This document shows, one piece after another, positions 1-11,480 of a DNA stretch of 64,000 nt; positions within the stretch are counted from its first letter, which is position 1, and the number at the start of each line of letters is the position of its first letter. The translations under genes and the position numbers were made by a program. A model generated the notes under the pieces. It was not told the DNA's origin, made no database searches, and saw only the letters and a program-made list of their open reading frames with translations. The stretch comes from Dactylorhiza incarnata (lineage: Eukaryota; Streptophyta; Magnoliopsida; Asparagales; Orchidaceae): contig JAWHQI010000005.1 in the NCBI GenBank assembly GCA_033032865.1, positions 12,238,001-12,302,000 of the forward strand. The letters are read 5' to 3'.

Positions 1-1567
1 AAAGCCAAAAGTCTATACACGGGAGATAATAAGATATCTGCAAACCAAAAACTATAAGATCTATAAAACTTAACAAACATGAAACAGTTATAAGCATAAT
101 ACTTTAGTACAAGAACTTTTTTACAGATATCAATTTTTTTTTTAATTATGTATTTCTTATCACATAGAAAAGCTTTCAACTTCTTCTTAGATTCTCCTTC
201 GACTTTAGAGGCCTTCAAACGAGTTGCTTCATCTTTAGCTAGAGACTTAAAGAGGTTTATCTAAGAGGGATCTTTGAATGATTCTCTACCTAATAGTTCC
301 TTAAGCTCATCCTCGCCAAAGACATCTATAACATTAGAATCAGACAAGGATCCAAGAAAAAGATCTGACATAATCAATCCAACTTCTCAGCAAGTACAGA
401 AGCATGAGGAGGACCAGCAAAGAGAACAACATGAGTTCCAAGAGTAATAGCAGGGGATTTAGACTTTGAACCTTTGGAATGAAATTGAGAGATATAAGAG
501 AAATTGTACTTCTGTAAGTCTTTTTCCTTGAAAAATAAGGATGAATATTTGGAGGAAAATACATCACCAGCTGTGGAGGGAACTGCAAAGAGAGGAGGGG
601 TGCTTTCAGCTACTTTTTATCATCAAGATCTTTCTCTTTGTCCACGTGGGATCTCTAATCACATTTCCCAAATATTATGGTACTTTTCTTAGCTAATGTC
701 TCTTCACGTCTAGCTTTCTTCTCAGCATATATCCTTCTTTGATCTCCTTCTTCTCTTTCACATTACATGAATTTCTTATATTGCTTCTATCTTTTCTTTA
801 TTGGTTGGTATAGCCTAGCCATGCATTTTTATATCCCTAGGCACCATAAGGGGATACTTATGTTTGGCAGGAGATAGTGGAGGAATTGCTTCCTACTAAG
901 GGTTGGACTTAGGTGAGTCACCTTTCTAGAATATGGTCACATGGTCTTCCTGAGACACTTGATTGGGAGGAGAGTCACCCTTTTGAGAAGTAGTGACAAC
1001 TTGTTCTATAAGATGGGTGATGACTTGTTTGGGTGAGGTATCTTGATCCTCCTAAGAGGCTTGTATCCCTTCCTAAGAATTTTATGCTTCAAGAGTATAC
1101 TCTTTTAGAGAGGGGAGAACTTGTTCATCTAGTGAGACCTGTACCTAAAGAGTATCTCCTTTCTGAGAGGTATTGATCAGATCTTCCTGAGAATTTTATG
1201 CCCCATAACTTCTTGACCTCTTGGAATAGGTCATAATAATTGGAGGAGGAGGTTCCACTTGAGCAGATGTGGTTGGTAGAATTTCACAAGTTGGAGATTC
1301 TACTAGGGATTTTTCTACGATTGAGGGGGGTTTTAGGATAATTTTTAAAGGAGAGCTTGATGGGGGCTCTGGAACTTCTAGGGTAAATTCATGGGTTGGC
1401 AAATCCTTTAGGGGTGGAACTTTATCCTCTAATGAGGGAACTTCTGTGCATGGAAGATCGGAAGGTATTTCTTCTATAATCATATCTTCCAGTGGAAAGG
1501 AGGTTCTTAGATGACCATCCTCTATGGTAATCTTAGGAGTGAGATCTTTTGTTGAGGAAGCTACTAG
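1..1567 (-). pseudogene. Unrecognised decayed coding region, downstream half
   Basis: I do not recognise this protein. On the minus strand, readable stretches separated by stops run leftwards from 1567. There is a Pro/Glu/Ser-rich part (about 1196-1567, with motifs such as IIEEIPSDLPCTEVPSLEDK), then a stretch near 360-500 reading SPAITLGTHVVLFAGPP, then a lysine-rich part near 130-330. The reading frame at 1567 continues exactly the frame of the minus-strand sequence at 10783 once the Tekay element and one copy of its ACTAG target duplication are removed. These are therefore the two halves of one older coding region. It may be an accessory frame of a retroelement or a host gene. The left end runs out of the window. 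Confidence 0.4.
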
Positions 1568-3658
1568 TGTAACATCCCTGATCTGCAAATAGAATATAAC
1601 ATGGGTCCGGCCGGGACCCCACGACATATAATACCCACAAAATCTAGAACGTTAATAATTGATACAAGAAAACATGCTAATAAAACTCAGAGTAAACAGA
1701 AACGGAAGCTAAACACAAGCCCAAAACAAAGGGGCCAGAATGTTCACATCAACAAGGAAAATAGTTCCGAAAAGACACGGCCTTAAGGCCTTACATGACT
1801 TCCAAAAGTGGTACAGACAAATAACTGGGCTACAAGAAAAACTCCAAACAACGAGGACCCTAACCAGCTCCTCAGCAACCCATGGGCTCCGGCCCACTAC
1901 ACACCACGCGAGCTCCGCCACCTGAAACCAAGAACAAATAGGCGGTGCAACGAAGGTCAGCATGGGGCTGACCAACACAACGTAACGACCCCTCACCCGG
2001 CCATCCTAGCGGACTCCGGGGCGAGTACATCGCTCTCCTGCAAGCACGCATGAAAAATAAAGCACCAAACAAAGGACCAAGGGCACACACGGGGGTACCC
2101 ATAGCATCCCAAAGCACACGGGTCGTTGACTCCCAAAGTCACACGATCTAAACCACAGAGGCCTTCCAAACCGAGTACTCATGACGAGAGGTGGGTGATC
2201 GCCTTTCGCACTCGAACGTAGAGGTAGGTGAACTACGGTTCACATCGATTCGACGGAACGCGATAGCAAGGTACGAAGTACATATCTATCTAACAGAGCG
2301 CGATAGAGGAGAAGACAGTCTCCAACCATCTGAACGAGCGCGGCAGAGGAGAAGACAGTCTCCAACCGTCCGAACGAGCGCGACAGCGGGAAGAAACGGT
2401 CCGCAATTGTCCAAACGAGCGCGACAGCGGGAAGAAACGGTCCGCAATTGTCCAAACGAGCGCGACAGGGGGGACACAATCTGCCACTATCCAAAGGAGC
2501 GCGACTGAGAGCATAGCACTACTCCCGGTCCTGAAACATCGTGATGGGGAAACTCACCCGTTCCGCACAATCCTCACGAATGTCATTCTACCGAGCTCAC
2601 CTAAGCCCGCCTAGGAACGGGGTATTCACGAATGAAACCCACGAATCCTATGATCTCTATGGCGAATAACATGGGACATTCCCGTTCACGTGTTTAAGGC
2701 TAACTGCAATGCACAACACAACAACATCACCGATTCGGGCTGAACGCCACGGGTAAGCTTCACACAGCATGCCTAAATCCAGACTCGCGCGTCGGATTAC
2801 TAATGCAGTTTATGCCGGGGACGGACACAATCGACCCGGAGGGGGGGGTTCACAATGAACTGAGGGAAACACACACCGCGTCCAATTGGAGACGGGTGGC
2901 CCTCCTAAGCAAAAGTAAAAGCAGAAAACACACCGGGATCGCAATCCCACGCCCTGGCGAAGTCCCCGCTCTCCACCGCGTAGCGGGAGAGGGACTCTAC
3001 GTGCAGTTCACACAAACATACACCGGGGACGCAATCCCATGCCCTGGCAGAGTCCCCATCCTCAACCGAAACGGCGTGAGGGGACTCTCATTGCACGATT
3101 AGCAAATGCAAGCACATAAATACAGAAAAAGACGGTCCTAAGACCGGGGAAAAGAGTCGTTACCCTTGTAGAGCGCCACGGAGGCATCACAGAGATGGTA
3201 ATCGCTGCCCTACTTCGGATCTAGCCTCGACTCGGCTCCACACACGGCTCTCGCAAGAAATCTCCTCTAGATCCTCGGTCAAGCGCCAAAACAGCGAGAG
3301 AAAGGGAGGAGAGGGGAGGGTCGACTTCCTCCTTCCTGGAGCAGCGCGAGCATGAGAGGGAGAGGGGGGTGTTGGCCTCCTCCTGACCGGCGAGAGAGAG
3401 GGAGGAGAGGAGGGTGTCGGCCTCCTCCTTCCTGGAGCCGCGCGAGTGAGAGAGGGAGAGGGGCGTCGGCCGACCTAGACGAGGGCGAGAGGGAGAAGGA
3501 TTGGGAGAGAAGGAGGGGATTGCGGCTAAATCGCGTGAAGCACGAAAAAGAGGGGGGAGGATCGGGTTTTATCAAAACCCTAAACGGATGAGGCTAACCG
3601 TACCCCCATTCGGCTATTCGCACACCGATCAAAATTTATAAAACTAATAGGCATTACA
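1568..3658 (-). repeat. 3' LTR of the Tekay element (2091 bp)
   Basis: Starts TGTAACATCCC and ends ...ATTACA on the plus strand; nearly the same sequence occurs at 8690-10782. By orientation it is the downstream (3') LTR. It contains a five-unit GC-rich tandem array at about 2296-2507 and a purine-rich stretch near 3300-3560. The two LTRs differ by scattered substitutions and small indels (2091 versus 2093 bp), so the insertion is not brand new. Confidence 0.93.
2296..2507. repeat. CpG-rich tandem array inside the Tekay 3' LTR
   Basis: About five units of roughly 41 bp, each starting with GAGCGCGACAG or a close variant and containing a GAAGA core. The two middle units are essentially identical. 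The matching array in the other LTR is at 9418-9632. Open frames across it in several phases are a consequence of the periodicity and not genes. Confidence 0.8.
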
Positions 3659-3676
3659 ATTCTCTCCTTCTTAAAG
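3659..3676 (-). other. Polypurine tract of the Tekay element
   Basis: On the minus strand the sequence directly before the 3' LTR reads CTTTAAGAAGGAGAGAAT. This purine-rich stretch adjoins the LTR in the position where plus-strand DNA synthesis is primed. Confidence 0.7.
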
Positions 3677-3722
3677 AAATTTCGCCCTGAAATTTGAAGC
3701 ATAACTAGCTAAACAAAATTCG

Positions 3723-6700
3723 TCATACCTGAGTAAAAAGGTCGGGGTATTCCTCGCGCATGACTTCTTCTGGCTCCCAAGAGAGCTCCTCACGGCCACA
3801 GTTGTCCCAACGGACTCTCACCATCTTGATTGACTTCCTCCGTAACTATCGAATATCGAAATCGATGATGCAAATCGGCGTCACCCTTGTAGATAGACCA
3901 CTATCCACCGGCACACTATCGGCTTCCAACACTGACTCGGGCTCCCGCACCGCCTTCCTCAGCACAGAAATATGGAAGACGTCGTGCAACCCACTCAGCT
4001 CTGTCGACAACGCAAGTCGATAAGCTGCCTCGCCGATGCGCTCGGTGATCTTGAATGGCCCTAGGTACCTCGGGCTCAGCTTCTTCAAGCGTCGAATCCT
4101 CGACACTCCTTTGAAAGGCTTTATTTTCAAATACACTCAGTCTCCTACTGCGAACTCCACTTTCCGATGTTTGGCGTTGTAATATTTTGCATGCCGATCT
4201 TGGGCAGTCAACAATCGTTCTCGAATGGTTCGTATCGACTCATTCGCCTCATCAACCTCTTTGCGCTTCAAAAGCTTGGTATCACCTGTCTCCGCCCAAG
4301 CTAAAGGAGTGCGACACCTCCTCCCATATAATGCCTCAAACGGGGCCATCTGAATACTCGCCTGATAACTGTTGTTATAGGCGAACTCTACCATGTAATG
4401 GTGATCTTCCTAACGCTGTCCAAAATCCATGACGCACATGCGGAGCATGTCCTCCATCGTCTGATTTGTCCTCTCGGTCTGCCCATCCGTTTGCGGATGG
4501 AAGGCTGTGCTAAACTTGAGTTTTGTGCCCAACAAACGATGGACATGCCTCCAATATCCAGACGTAAACCGCCCATCACGGTCACTAACGATGCTGCGAG
4601 GGACGCCATGCAATCGAACAATGTTTTCCACATAAAGCTTTGCCAGCTTCTCAACTGAATCGCTCTTCTGATTTGGAATGAAGTGTGCCACTTTAGTTAA
4701 ACGATCTACGATCACCCAAATCGAATCATTTTTCTGCAGCGACTTTGGCAACCCGTGCACAAAATCCATGGAAATATCATCAAATTCTATTCCGGAATTG
4801 GTAATGATTTCAAAAATCCTCCTGGCCGTTGACACTCGGCCTTCACCAGCGCGCAAGTTTGGCATTTTGCCACGAAAAGAGCTATATCCTTCTTCATACC
4901 CGGCCACCAGAACAGTGTTTTCATGTCTTGGTACATTTTGGTACTCCCCGGATGAATCGAGTACTTGGTTAAATGGGTCGCGTACATCAATTCATCACAC
5001 AGTTTCCCATAATTTGGAACACAAAGTCTGCCATTCTTCCGTAGTAACCCATCCTCAAAGAGAAACTCGGCGTTCGGCCCCTCAGCGGACTCTGCCATAT
5101 AACGTTGTATGCTTGGATCAAACTCCAAGGCCTGTCTCACACGATCACCAATTTCGTATTGTACCTCCATCCAGCTCAGAACGGTAGTGGAAGACGATCC
5201 TCGATCTACACAAGAGATCTCCAAAGCCTCCAACTCACGTATCAACCGCTCATCAGGAGTCAGAATCCAACTAGCATGCGCCGGTGCCCCGTCACTCAGA
5301 GCGTCTGCTACCACATTTCCCTTCCCAGGGGTATAAAGTATCTCAAATGTGTAGTCTCCCAAGAACTCCATCCACCTTCTCTGACGCATATTCAGATCTT
5401 TCTGATCCACTAGGTACTTCAGACTCTTGTGGTCTGTGAAGATTTTTATTTTCACACCATAAAGATAATGTCTCCACAACTTCAGAGCAAACACCATGGC
5501 CGCCAATTCTAGATCGTGGACCAGGTAGTTTCTCTTGTGTACCTTCAGCTGACGCGATCCGTAAGCGATAACTTTTCCAAACTGACAAAGAACGCAGCCC
5601 AGACCACTACCCGAGGCGTCACTGTACACCTGGTAACCTTCAGTCCCACAAGGCGAACACAGAATCGGGGTGGAAATCAGTTGGCTCTTCAGCTCCTCAA
5701 AAGCTCGAGCGCACTCTGGCTTCCAGAGGAACCTCTGATCCTTCCTAGTCAAAGTAGTGAGGGGAAGCTCAATCCGCGAGAAGTTATCCACAAAGCGCCT
5801 GTAATAACTGGCAAGCCCCAAAAAGCTCCGGACCTCCGCTACACTCCTCAGCTCAGGCCACTCTCGGATCGCTGCAACTTTCGCCGGATCTTCCGCAATA
5901 CCCTCTCCACTGACGATATGCCCCAGAAATGCTACAGACTATAGCCAGAACTCGCACTTGGAAAATTTTGCATATAACTGATGTCTCCTTAGGGCGGTCA
6001 AGACTGTACGAAGATGGCCAGCATGCTCTTCCTCGGATTGCGAGTACACCAAAATATCGGCGATGAAGACAATAACAAACAGATCTAGGTACTCCCGGAA
6101 AGCTCTATTCATCAGGTCCATAAAGACAGACGGCGCATTCGTGAGCCCAAAAGGCATCACCGTGAACTCATAAGGCCCGTAACGAGTGCTGAACGCAGTC
6201 TTTGGGATGTCAGACTCCCGTATCCTGAGCTGATAATAACCCGACTTCAAATCCAACTTTGAATACACGGTGGATCCTACAACCTGATCAAACAGATCGT
6301 CAATACGGGGAATCGAATACTTGTTCTTTTCCGTCAACTTGTTCAGCTCCCTGTAATCTATGCACAGACGCAAACTACCATCCTTCTTCTTCACGAAAAG
6401 GACCGGTGCACTCCACGGTGACGAGCTCGGACGTATATATCCTTGCTCGAGCAATTCCTGCAATTGCACTTTCAACTCTGCCATCTCTCTTGGCGCCATA
6501 CGATAGGGCGGGCGTGATACGGGTTTGGCACCCGGCACGAGTTCAATGCAAAAGTCGATTTCCCTCTGGGGCGGAGCCCCAGGGAGCTCATCCGGAAAGA
6601 CGTCCGCAAACTCCGCTACAACTGGCACGTCACACAGTTTGGGCTTGTACTTTGAAGCCTCTAACAAAGCGAAAAATAGCTCCGCGCCTTTCCGAGTTGC

Positions 6701-7101
6701 TTTCACTACCTGGAGGGCGGTCATCAAGGTTTTGTTCGCACCTCTTAGACCAGTAAAATGAGTTCCGCTTCCGCACCCTCCGCCTAACAAGACTTCTTTT
6801 GTCTTGCAATTAATGCATGCGCTCTGCTTTGTCAGCCAATCCATACCAAAAATGACGTCGAACTCCGACAGCGGTAGCAGCGCGGCTTCTAAATCGAAGT
6901 CTTGTTCTCCAATCTGAACCTTCACACGGCTCTTTCTCATCGTACTCATTAAGAACCCATTGGGTAAGAGCACATTCAACTTCTCTTCTGCCCGCATACA
7001 AGGAACTCTGACTCGCACCACAAATTCTTCTGATAGAAAGGAGTGGGATGCGCCAGTGTCGAACAAAGCTCTCGCAGGGTAATTAAAGACCAATACGAAT
7101 C
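3723..7101 (-). pseudogene. Tekay pol: protease, RT, RNase H, integrase, chromodomain (broken)
   Basis: Read leftwards, the domains are aspartic protease (FDTGASHSF, near 7050), reverse transcriptase ([20 protein letters not shown], near 6350), RNase H ([11 protein letters not shown] near 5600, TDHKSLKYL near 5430), integrase with an H-H-C-C zinc region (near 4870-5000) and catalytic D, D, E motifs (SDRDGRF near 4580, QTERTN near 4470), and a C-terminal chromodomain (MVRVRWDNCGREELSWEP, 3760-3840) ending at TGA 3723-3725. Defects: the RT box reads FIADILVYS, so the first catalytic Asp of the usual xxDD is Ala. There are stops at about 5939, 4786, 4408, 4136 and 3845, and a one-base frameshift near 4785. 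Several stops stand where Trp is expected. The enzyme set would copy element RNA into DNA and insert it; the chromodomain is known in this clade to guide insertion to heterochromatin. Confidence 0.9.
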
Positions 7102-7178
7102 CTAGCGGGTACATGATGAGTAAGCGCATACAAGGGTTATAAGCAGAAATCATGACAGTAAACCAAACATAAATATAC
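7102..7178 (-). other. Candidate 77-nt intron or stop/start overlap between gag and pol
   Basis: Reading minus, gag continues through VVTG and then meets GTATAT (donor at 7178-7177). The protease frame is clean again right after a GCTAG acceptor ending at 7102. Removing the 77 nt joins gag and protease in one frame at a glycine codon. Unspliced, gag ends after about eight extra residues at a TGA that overlaps an ATG (ATGA, 7150-7153), and this ATG opens the pol frame through the rest of the segment. Either splicing or termination-reinitiation could therefore join Gag to Pol. A CTTAC branch-like motif lies about 20 nt before the acceptor. No transcript evidence is available here; a filler insertion with chance GT-AG ends remains possible. 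Confidence 0.5.
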
Positions 7179-8455
7179 CTGTCACGACGTCGTTCTGTCG
7201 GATGGCCTCCTGCTGGCCTAGAGCGAAGACTCTTGGTTGTGTCGGTGGGTACTGGGAAGCAGACAACTCTGCTACATTCCCTTTCTCCGCAAGGTTGGGC
7301 CTTGCCGCCCTTGAAGCATCCACTGATAAACGATCAGTCCTCGGGGGGCCCTGACGACATGAACGTGCAATGTGTCCTACCGCTCTGCAGTTGTAGCAAA
7401 TGGGACCACGACCAGTAGTAACTTCTGAAGCAGTAGACTGAGCTGGGGTGTAATATTTCTGCTTCTTGTTATACCTCTTGGATTCTGACCTCCCCTGGGA
7501 CTTCGATGCCTTGGACTCGGTGCTCTTTGACTGGAATCCTCTGCGGCGTTGGACTCTCTCCAAGTCCATCTCTAATGCTCTTGCCTCCTCCACCAGTGCA
7601 TTGAATCCAAGGGCTTTGGTCCCTGACAGGTTCAACCTCAGGTTATCACGTAAGCCGTCGAAGAACCTGTGAGTTTTGGTCTTCTCCTTCGCTAATAACC
7701 CACCAGAGTAGCAACCCAAGCGGGTGAACTCGTGGAGATACTCATCCACCTTCATATCTCTCTGCAGCAAATGAAAGAACTGGTTCTACAGCTATAGGCG
7801 AGTCGCTTCAGGAATGAAACGCCCCAGAAAGGACTCGGAGAACTCCTCCATCGATATCTCCGTCAGCTCTCTCCCACGGAAACTCATCTCTGCTTCCTCT
7901 TCCCACCAGAGCCTCGCCTCCCCATTGAGTAGGAAGGTGGCCAGGGTCACCATCTGCTCCCTAACAGTCTGAGTGGCAGTCAGAGTTATTCTAATCCTGG
8001 ACAACCAATCCTCGGCCTCGACAGCTGTCTCGTTCCCCGAGAAAGATGGCGGGTTGAAGCTCAAGAAATGCTTCAACGAGTCATCCCGGGCACGTGGATT
8101 ACCAGATGACACCGCAGCAGCAACAGGGACAGTAACAGCAACAGGGACAGCAACAGCAGCAGGTACTGCGACGGCAGGAGCCGCAGCAGTAGGAGCAGGT
8201 ATAGCGGCAATATCTGGTATCGCAACATTAATGGGTACAGCAGCGGGGACGGGTGCCGGGATTGCTTCAGGAGTGGCAGGAATGGCGGGTGCAGCATTTG
8301 GTACCAATCTGCCTTGTCTCGCATCCAAAGCAGCAAGTACTGCTTCAGTGATTAATCTAACTGTCTCAGCAGACGGTGGGCTGGTAGCAGTTGACCCAGA
8401 AGTACTGCTGTCGGCAGCATTGCGGGAAGGGCCCGCACCACTTCTAGCTGCCTAA
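7179..8455 (-). pseudogene. Tekay gag (capsid/nucleocapsid), broken
   Basis: The minus frame begins just after a TAG near 8456 with no ATG in the usual place, so the start is uncertain or lost. It has an Ala/Pro/Val-rich low-complexity part (about 8090-8310), a retrotransposon Gag domain (LRARDDSLKHF-like region onward; MVTLATFLLNGEARLWWEEE near 7900-7960), and a CCHC zinc knuckle CYNCRAVGHIARSC near 7360-7400. Two in-frame TAG codons at about 7781-7791 split it into frames 7792-8328 and 7150-7770. Gag proteins assemble the virus-like particle and bind element RNA through the knuckle. The 3' end meets the candidate intron at 7178. Confidence 0.85.
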
Positions 8456-8676
8456 AAACGCAAAAAAAATACTACATTTAGCGGCCTAAATTAGGCAAAA
8501 TCGAGAATTTGGAACTTCAAGTTCCCAAAAGCAGCGTAAACACACGCTTTCCGTCAATCATAAGTGAAAATTCTGCCTAAATTTACTTATTTAGGCTCTT
8601 GCACTACAGGTGCTCACTACCCGTTAAAAAGGGTTCGTCTCGAAACCTAAAAAACTAACGGATCACGAAACCTAAA

Positions 8677-8687
8677 GTCTGATACCA
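8677..8687 (-). other. Primer binding site of Tekay (initiator Met-tRNA)
   Basis: On the minus strand TGGTATCAGAC lies a few bases inside the 5' LTR. It matches the usual plant primer site TGGTATCAGAGC in all but the end. It fixes the element's orientation as minus. Confidence 0.85.
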
Positions 8688-8689
8688 AT

Positions 8690-10782
8690 TGTAACATCCC
8701 TGATCTGCAAATAGAATATAACATGGGTCCGGCCGGGACCCCACGACATATAATACCCACAAAATCTAGAACGTTAATAATTCATACAAGAAAACATGCT
8801 AATAAAACTCAGAGTAAATAGAAACGGAAGCTAAACACAAGCCCAAAACAAAGGGGCCAGAATGTTCACATCAACAAGGAAAATAGTTCCGAAAAGACAC
8901 GGCCTTAAGGCCTTACATGACTTCCAAAAGAGGTACAGACAAATAACAGGGCTACAAGAAAAACTCCAAAACAGCGAGGACCCTAACCAGCTCCTCAGCA
9001 ACCCATGGGCTCCGGCCCACTACACACCACTGCGAGCTCTGCCACCTGAAACCAAGAACAAACAGGCGGTGCAACGAAGGTCAGCATGGGGCTGACCAAC
9101 ACAACGTAACGACCCCTCCCCCCGGCCATCCTAGCAGACTCCGGGGCGAGTACATCGCTCTCCTGCAAGCACGCACGAAAAATAAAGCACCAAACAAAGG
9201 ACCAAGGGCACACACGGGGGTACCCATAGCATCCCAAAGCACACGGGTCGTTGACTCCCAAAGTCACACGATCTAACCACAGAGGCCTTCCAAACTGAGT
9301 ACTCATGACGAGAGGCGGGTGATCGCCTTTCGCACTCGAACGTAGAGGTACGTGAACTACGGTTCACATCGATTCGACGGAACGTGATAGCAAGGTACGA
9401 AGTACGTATCTATCTAACAGAGCGCGACAGAGGAGAAGACAGTCTCCAACCATCTGAACGAGCGCGACAGAGGAGAAGACAGTCTCCAACCGTCCGAACG
9501 AGCGCGACAGCGGGAAGAAATGGTCCGCAATTGTCCAAATGAGCGCGACAGCGGGAAGAAACGGTCCGCAATTGTCCAAACGAGCGCGACAGGGGGGGGA
9601 CACAATCCGCCACTGTCTAAAGGAGCGCGACCGAGAGCATAGAACTACTCCCGGTCCTGAAACGTCGTGACGGGGAAACTCACCCGTTTCGCACAATCCT
9701 CACGAACTTCATTCTACCGAGCTCACCTATGCCCGCCTAGGAACGGGGTATTCACGAACGAAACCCACGAATCCTATGATCTCTACGGCGAATAACACGG
9801 GACATTCCCGTTCGCGTTTTTAAGGCTAACCGCAATGCACAACACAACAACATCACCTATCCGGGCTGAATGCCACGGGTAGGCTTCACACAGCATGCCT
9901 AAATCCAAACTCGTGCGTCGGATTACTAATGCAGTTTATGCCGGGGACGGACACAATCGACCCGGGGGGGTTCACAATGAACCGAGGGAAACACACACCA
10001 CGTCCAATTGGAGACGGGTGGCCCTCATAAGCAAAAGTAAAAGCAGAAAACACACCGGGGTCGCAATCCCACGCCCTGGCAAAGTCCCCGCTCTCCACCG
10101 CGTAGCGGGAGAGGGACTCTACGTGCAGTTCACACAAACATACGCCGGGGACGCAATCCCACGCCCTGGCGGAGTCCCCATCCTCAACCGAAAGGCGTGA
10201 GGGGACTCTCATTGCACGATTAGCAAATGCAAGCACATAAATACAGAAAAGACGGTCCTAAGACCGGGGAAAAGAGTCGTTACCCTTGTAGAGCGCCACG
10301 GAGGCATCACGGAGATGGTAATCGTTGCCCTACTTCGGATCTAGCCTCGACTCGGCTCCACACGCGGCTCTCGCAAGAAATCTCCTCTAGATCCTCGGTC
10401 AAGCGCCAAAACAGCGAGAGAAAGGGAGGAGAGGGGAGGGTCGACTTCCTCCTTCCTGGAGCAGCGCGAGCATGAGAGGGAGAGGGAGGTGTCGGCCTCC
10501 TCCTGACCGGCGAGAGAGAGGGAGGAGAGGAGGGTGTCGGCCTCCTCCTTCCTGGAGCCGCGCAAGTAAGAGAGGGAGAGGGGCGTCGGCCGACCTAGAC
10601 GAGGGCGAGAGGGAGAAGGATCGGGAGAGAAGGAGGTGTTGCGGCTAAATCGCGTGAAGCACGAAAAAGAGGGGGGGGGGAAGGATCGGGTTTTTTCAAA
10701 ACCCTAAACGGATGAGGCTAACCGCACCCCCATTCGGCTATTCGCACACCGATCAAAATTTATAAAACTAATAGGGGTTACA
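8690..10782 (-). repeat. 5' LTR of the Tekay element (2093 bp)
   Basis: Near-identical to 1568-3658 and also TG...CA. As the 5' LTR on the minus strand it should hold the promoter. I could not pick a convincing TATA box. It carries the same CpG-rich array (9418-9632) and purine-rich stretch (about 10420-10690). The right flank begins with the second ACTAG. Confidence 0.93.
9418..9632. repeat. CpG-rich tandem array inside the Tekay 5' LTR
   Basis: Counterpart of the array at 2296-2507, with five units of about 41 bp beginning GAGCGCGACAG. The units are present in the same order in both LTRs, so the array predates this insertion. Confidence 0.8.
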
Positions 10783-11480
10783 ACTAGAGAGGAGATGGGA
10801 ACTAGAGAAGAAACAAGAGAAGAGATAGGAGATGTGATCACATGATAAGATTCCCTTTCTCTTGATGCCTGGACATCAAAACTCTTACCCTTTTGCATGA
10901 GATCAAGGATCGGCTGCAAATATTTACTGATGGCTAGTTTAGAATGAAGGAGGGAATCCATCTGGGATTCAAGATAAGTGACCCTAGAATAAATGAATTG
11001 CTAAAAATAATCGGCAAGAGGAGATACAAATGGAGTTGGGATAGGAATAGGAATTTGATTAGGAGGGATGGTAGGAGGTGGGCATGATGGAAGAGATGAA
11101 GGGTGCACATGAAATGCAGGAGGAGGTGGAGTTGGTAGAGGGAATTAATGATGTGTAGGGGATGAAGGATGTATATGTGCAAAGGCAAAAGCTTCTAGGG
11201 AGGTATTTGAATCCTTGGGATTGGAATTAGTCGGCGGGATGGATGGAGAAGAGGAAAGGTGATTCTTAGTTGTAGAAAACTTTAGGATGGTCTTCTTCCA
11301 CAGTTGCAAGGTCCTAATGGACAGAACATTGTCACTGTTCATAGCAATGTTAGGGGAGGTAATAATAGAAGGATGAGGAACATATAAATAAAGTGATAGA
11401 ATTCTCCTAAAGCTTTTGTCCTTTATTCTACCAGTGATTTGGTCAAACAAAATACTTGCCCATTCCTCTTCAATATTATT
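10783..11480 (-). pseudogene. Unrecognised decayed coding region, upstream half
   Basis: Upstream half of the coding region continued at 1567. On the minus strand, frame 11145-11465 reads through IEEEWASILFDQITGRIKDK and on to a Ser/Thr/Pro-rich part. Further frames lead to a stretch that includes SQMDSLLHSKLAISKYLQP near 10870-10940. Stops interrupt it. No domain is recognised; the charged, then proline-rich design could be an accessory retroelement protein. It was broken by the Tekay insertion at 10783. Confidence 0.35.

Larger units (their letters stand above)
1563..10787 (-). mobile_element. Complete Ty3/gypsy chromovirus, Tekay-type, decayed
   Basis: A full-length LTR retrotransposon on the minus strand. 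The LTRs are 1568-3658 and 8690-10782, both TG...CA, and a perfect 5-bp target duplication ACTAG flanks it (1563-1567 and 10783-10787). Next to the right LTR is a primer binding site matching initiator Met-tRNA, so the right LTR is the 5' LTR. Next to the left LTR is a polypurine tract. The internal order is gag, protease, RT, RNase H, integrase, chromodomain, as in chromoviruses. The end of pol has a C-terminal chromodomain, which fits the Tekay (Del) lineage. Several nonsense codons and at least one frameshift break pol, and the RT active site is altered, so the copy should be inactive on its own. The assignment to Tekay rather than another chromovirus clade is inference from domain wording and LTR length. 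Confidence 0.9.

Noticed and set aside
2191..2514. Overlapping small frames in the Tekay LTR array (also 9364-9696)
   Set aside because: Artefact of 41-bp periodicity; present in LTR, no gene-like features.
8073..8455. Alternative frames over Tekay gag (Ala/Thr/Gly-rich plus strand)
   Set aside because: Shadow of the Ala/Pro/Val-rich gag segment on the minus strand.
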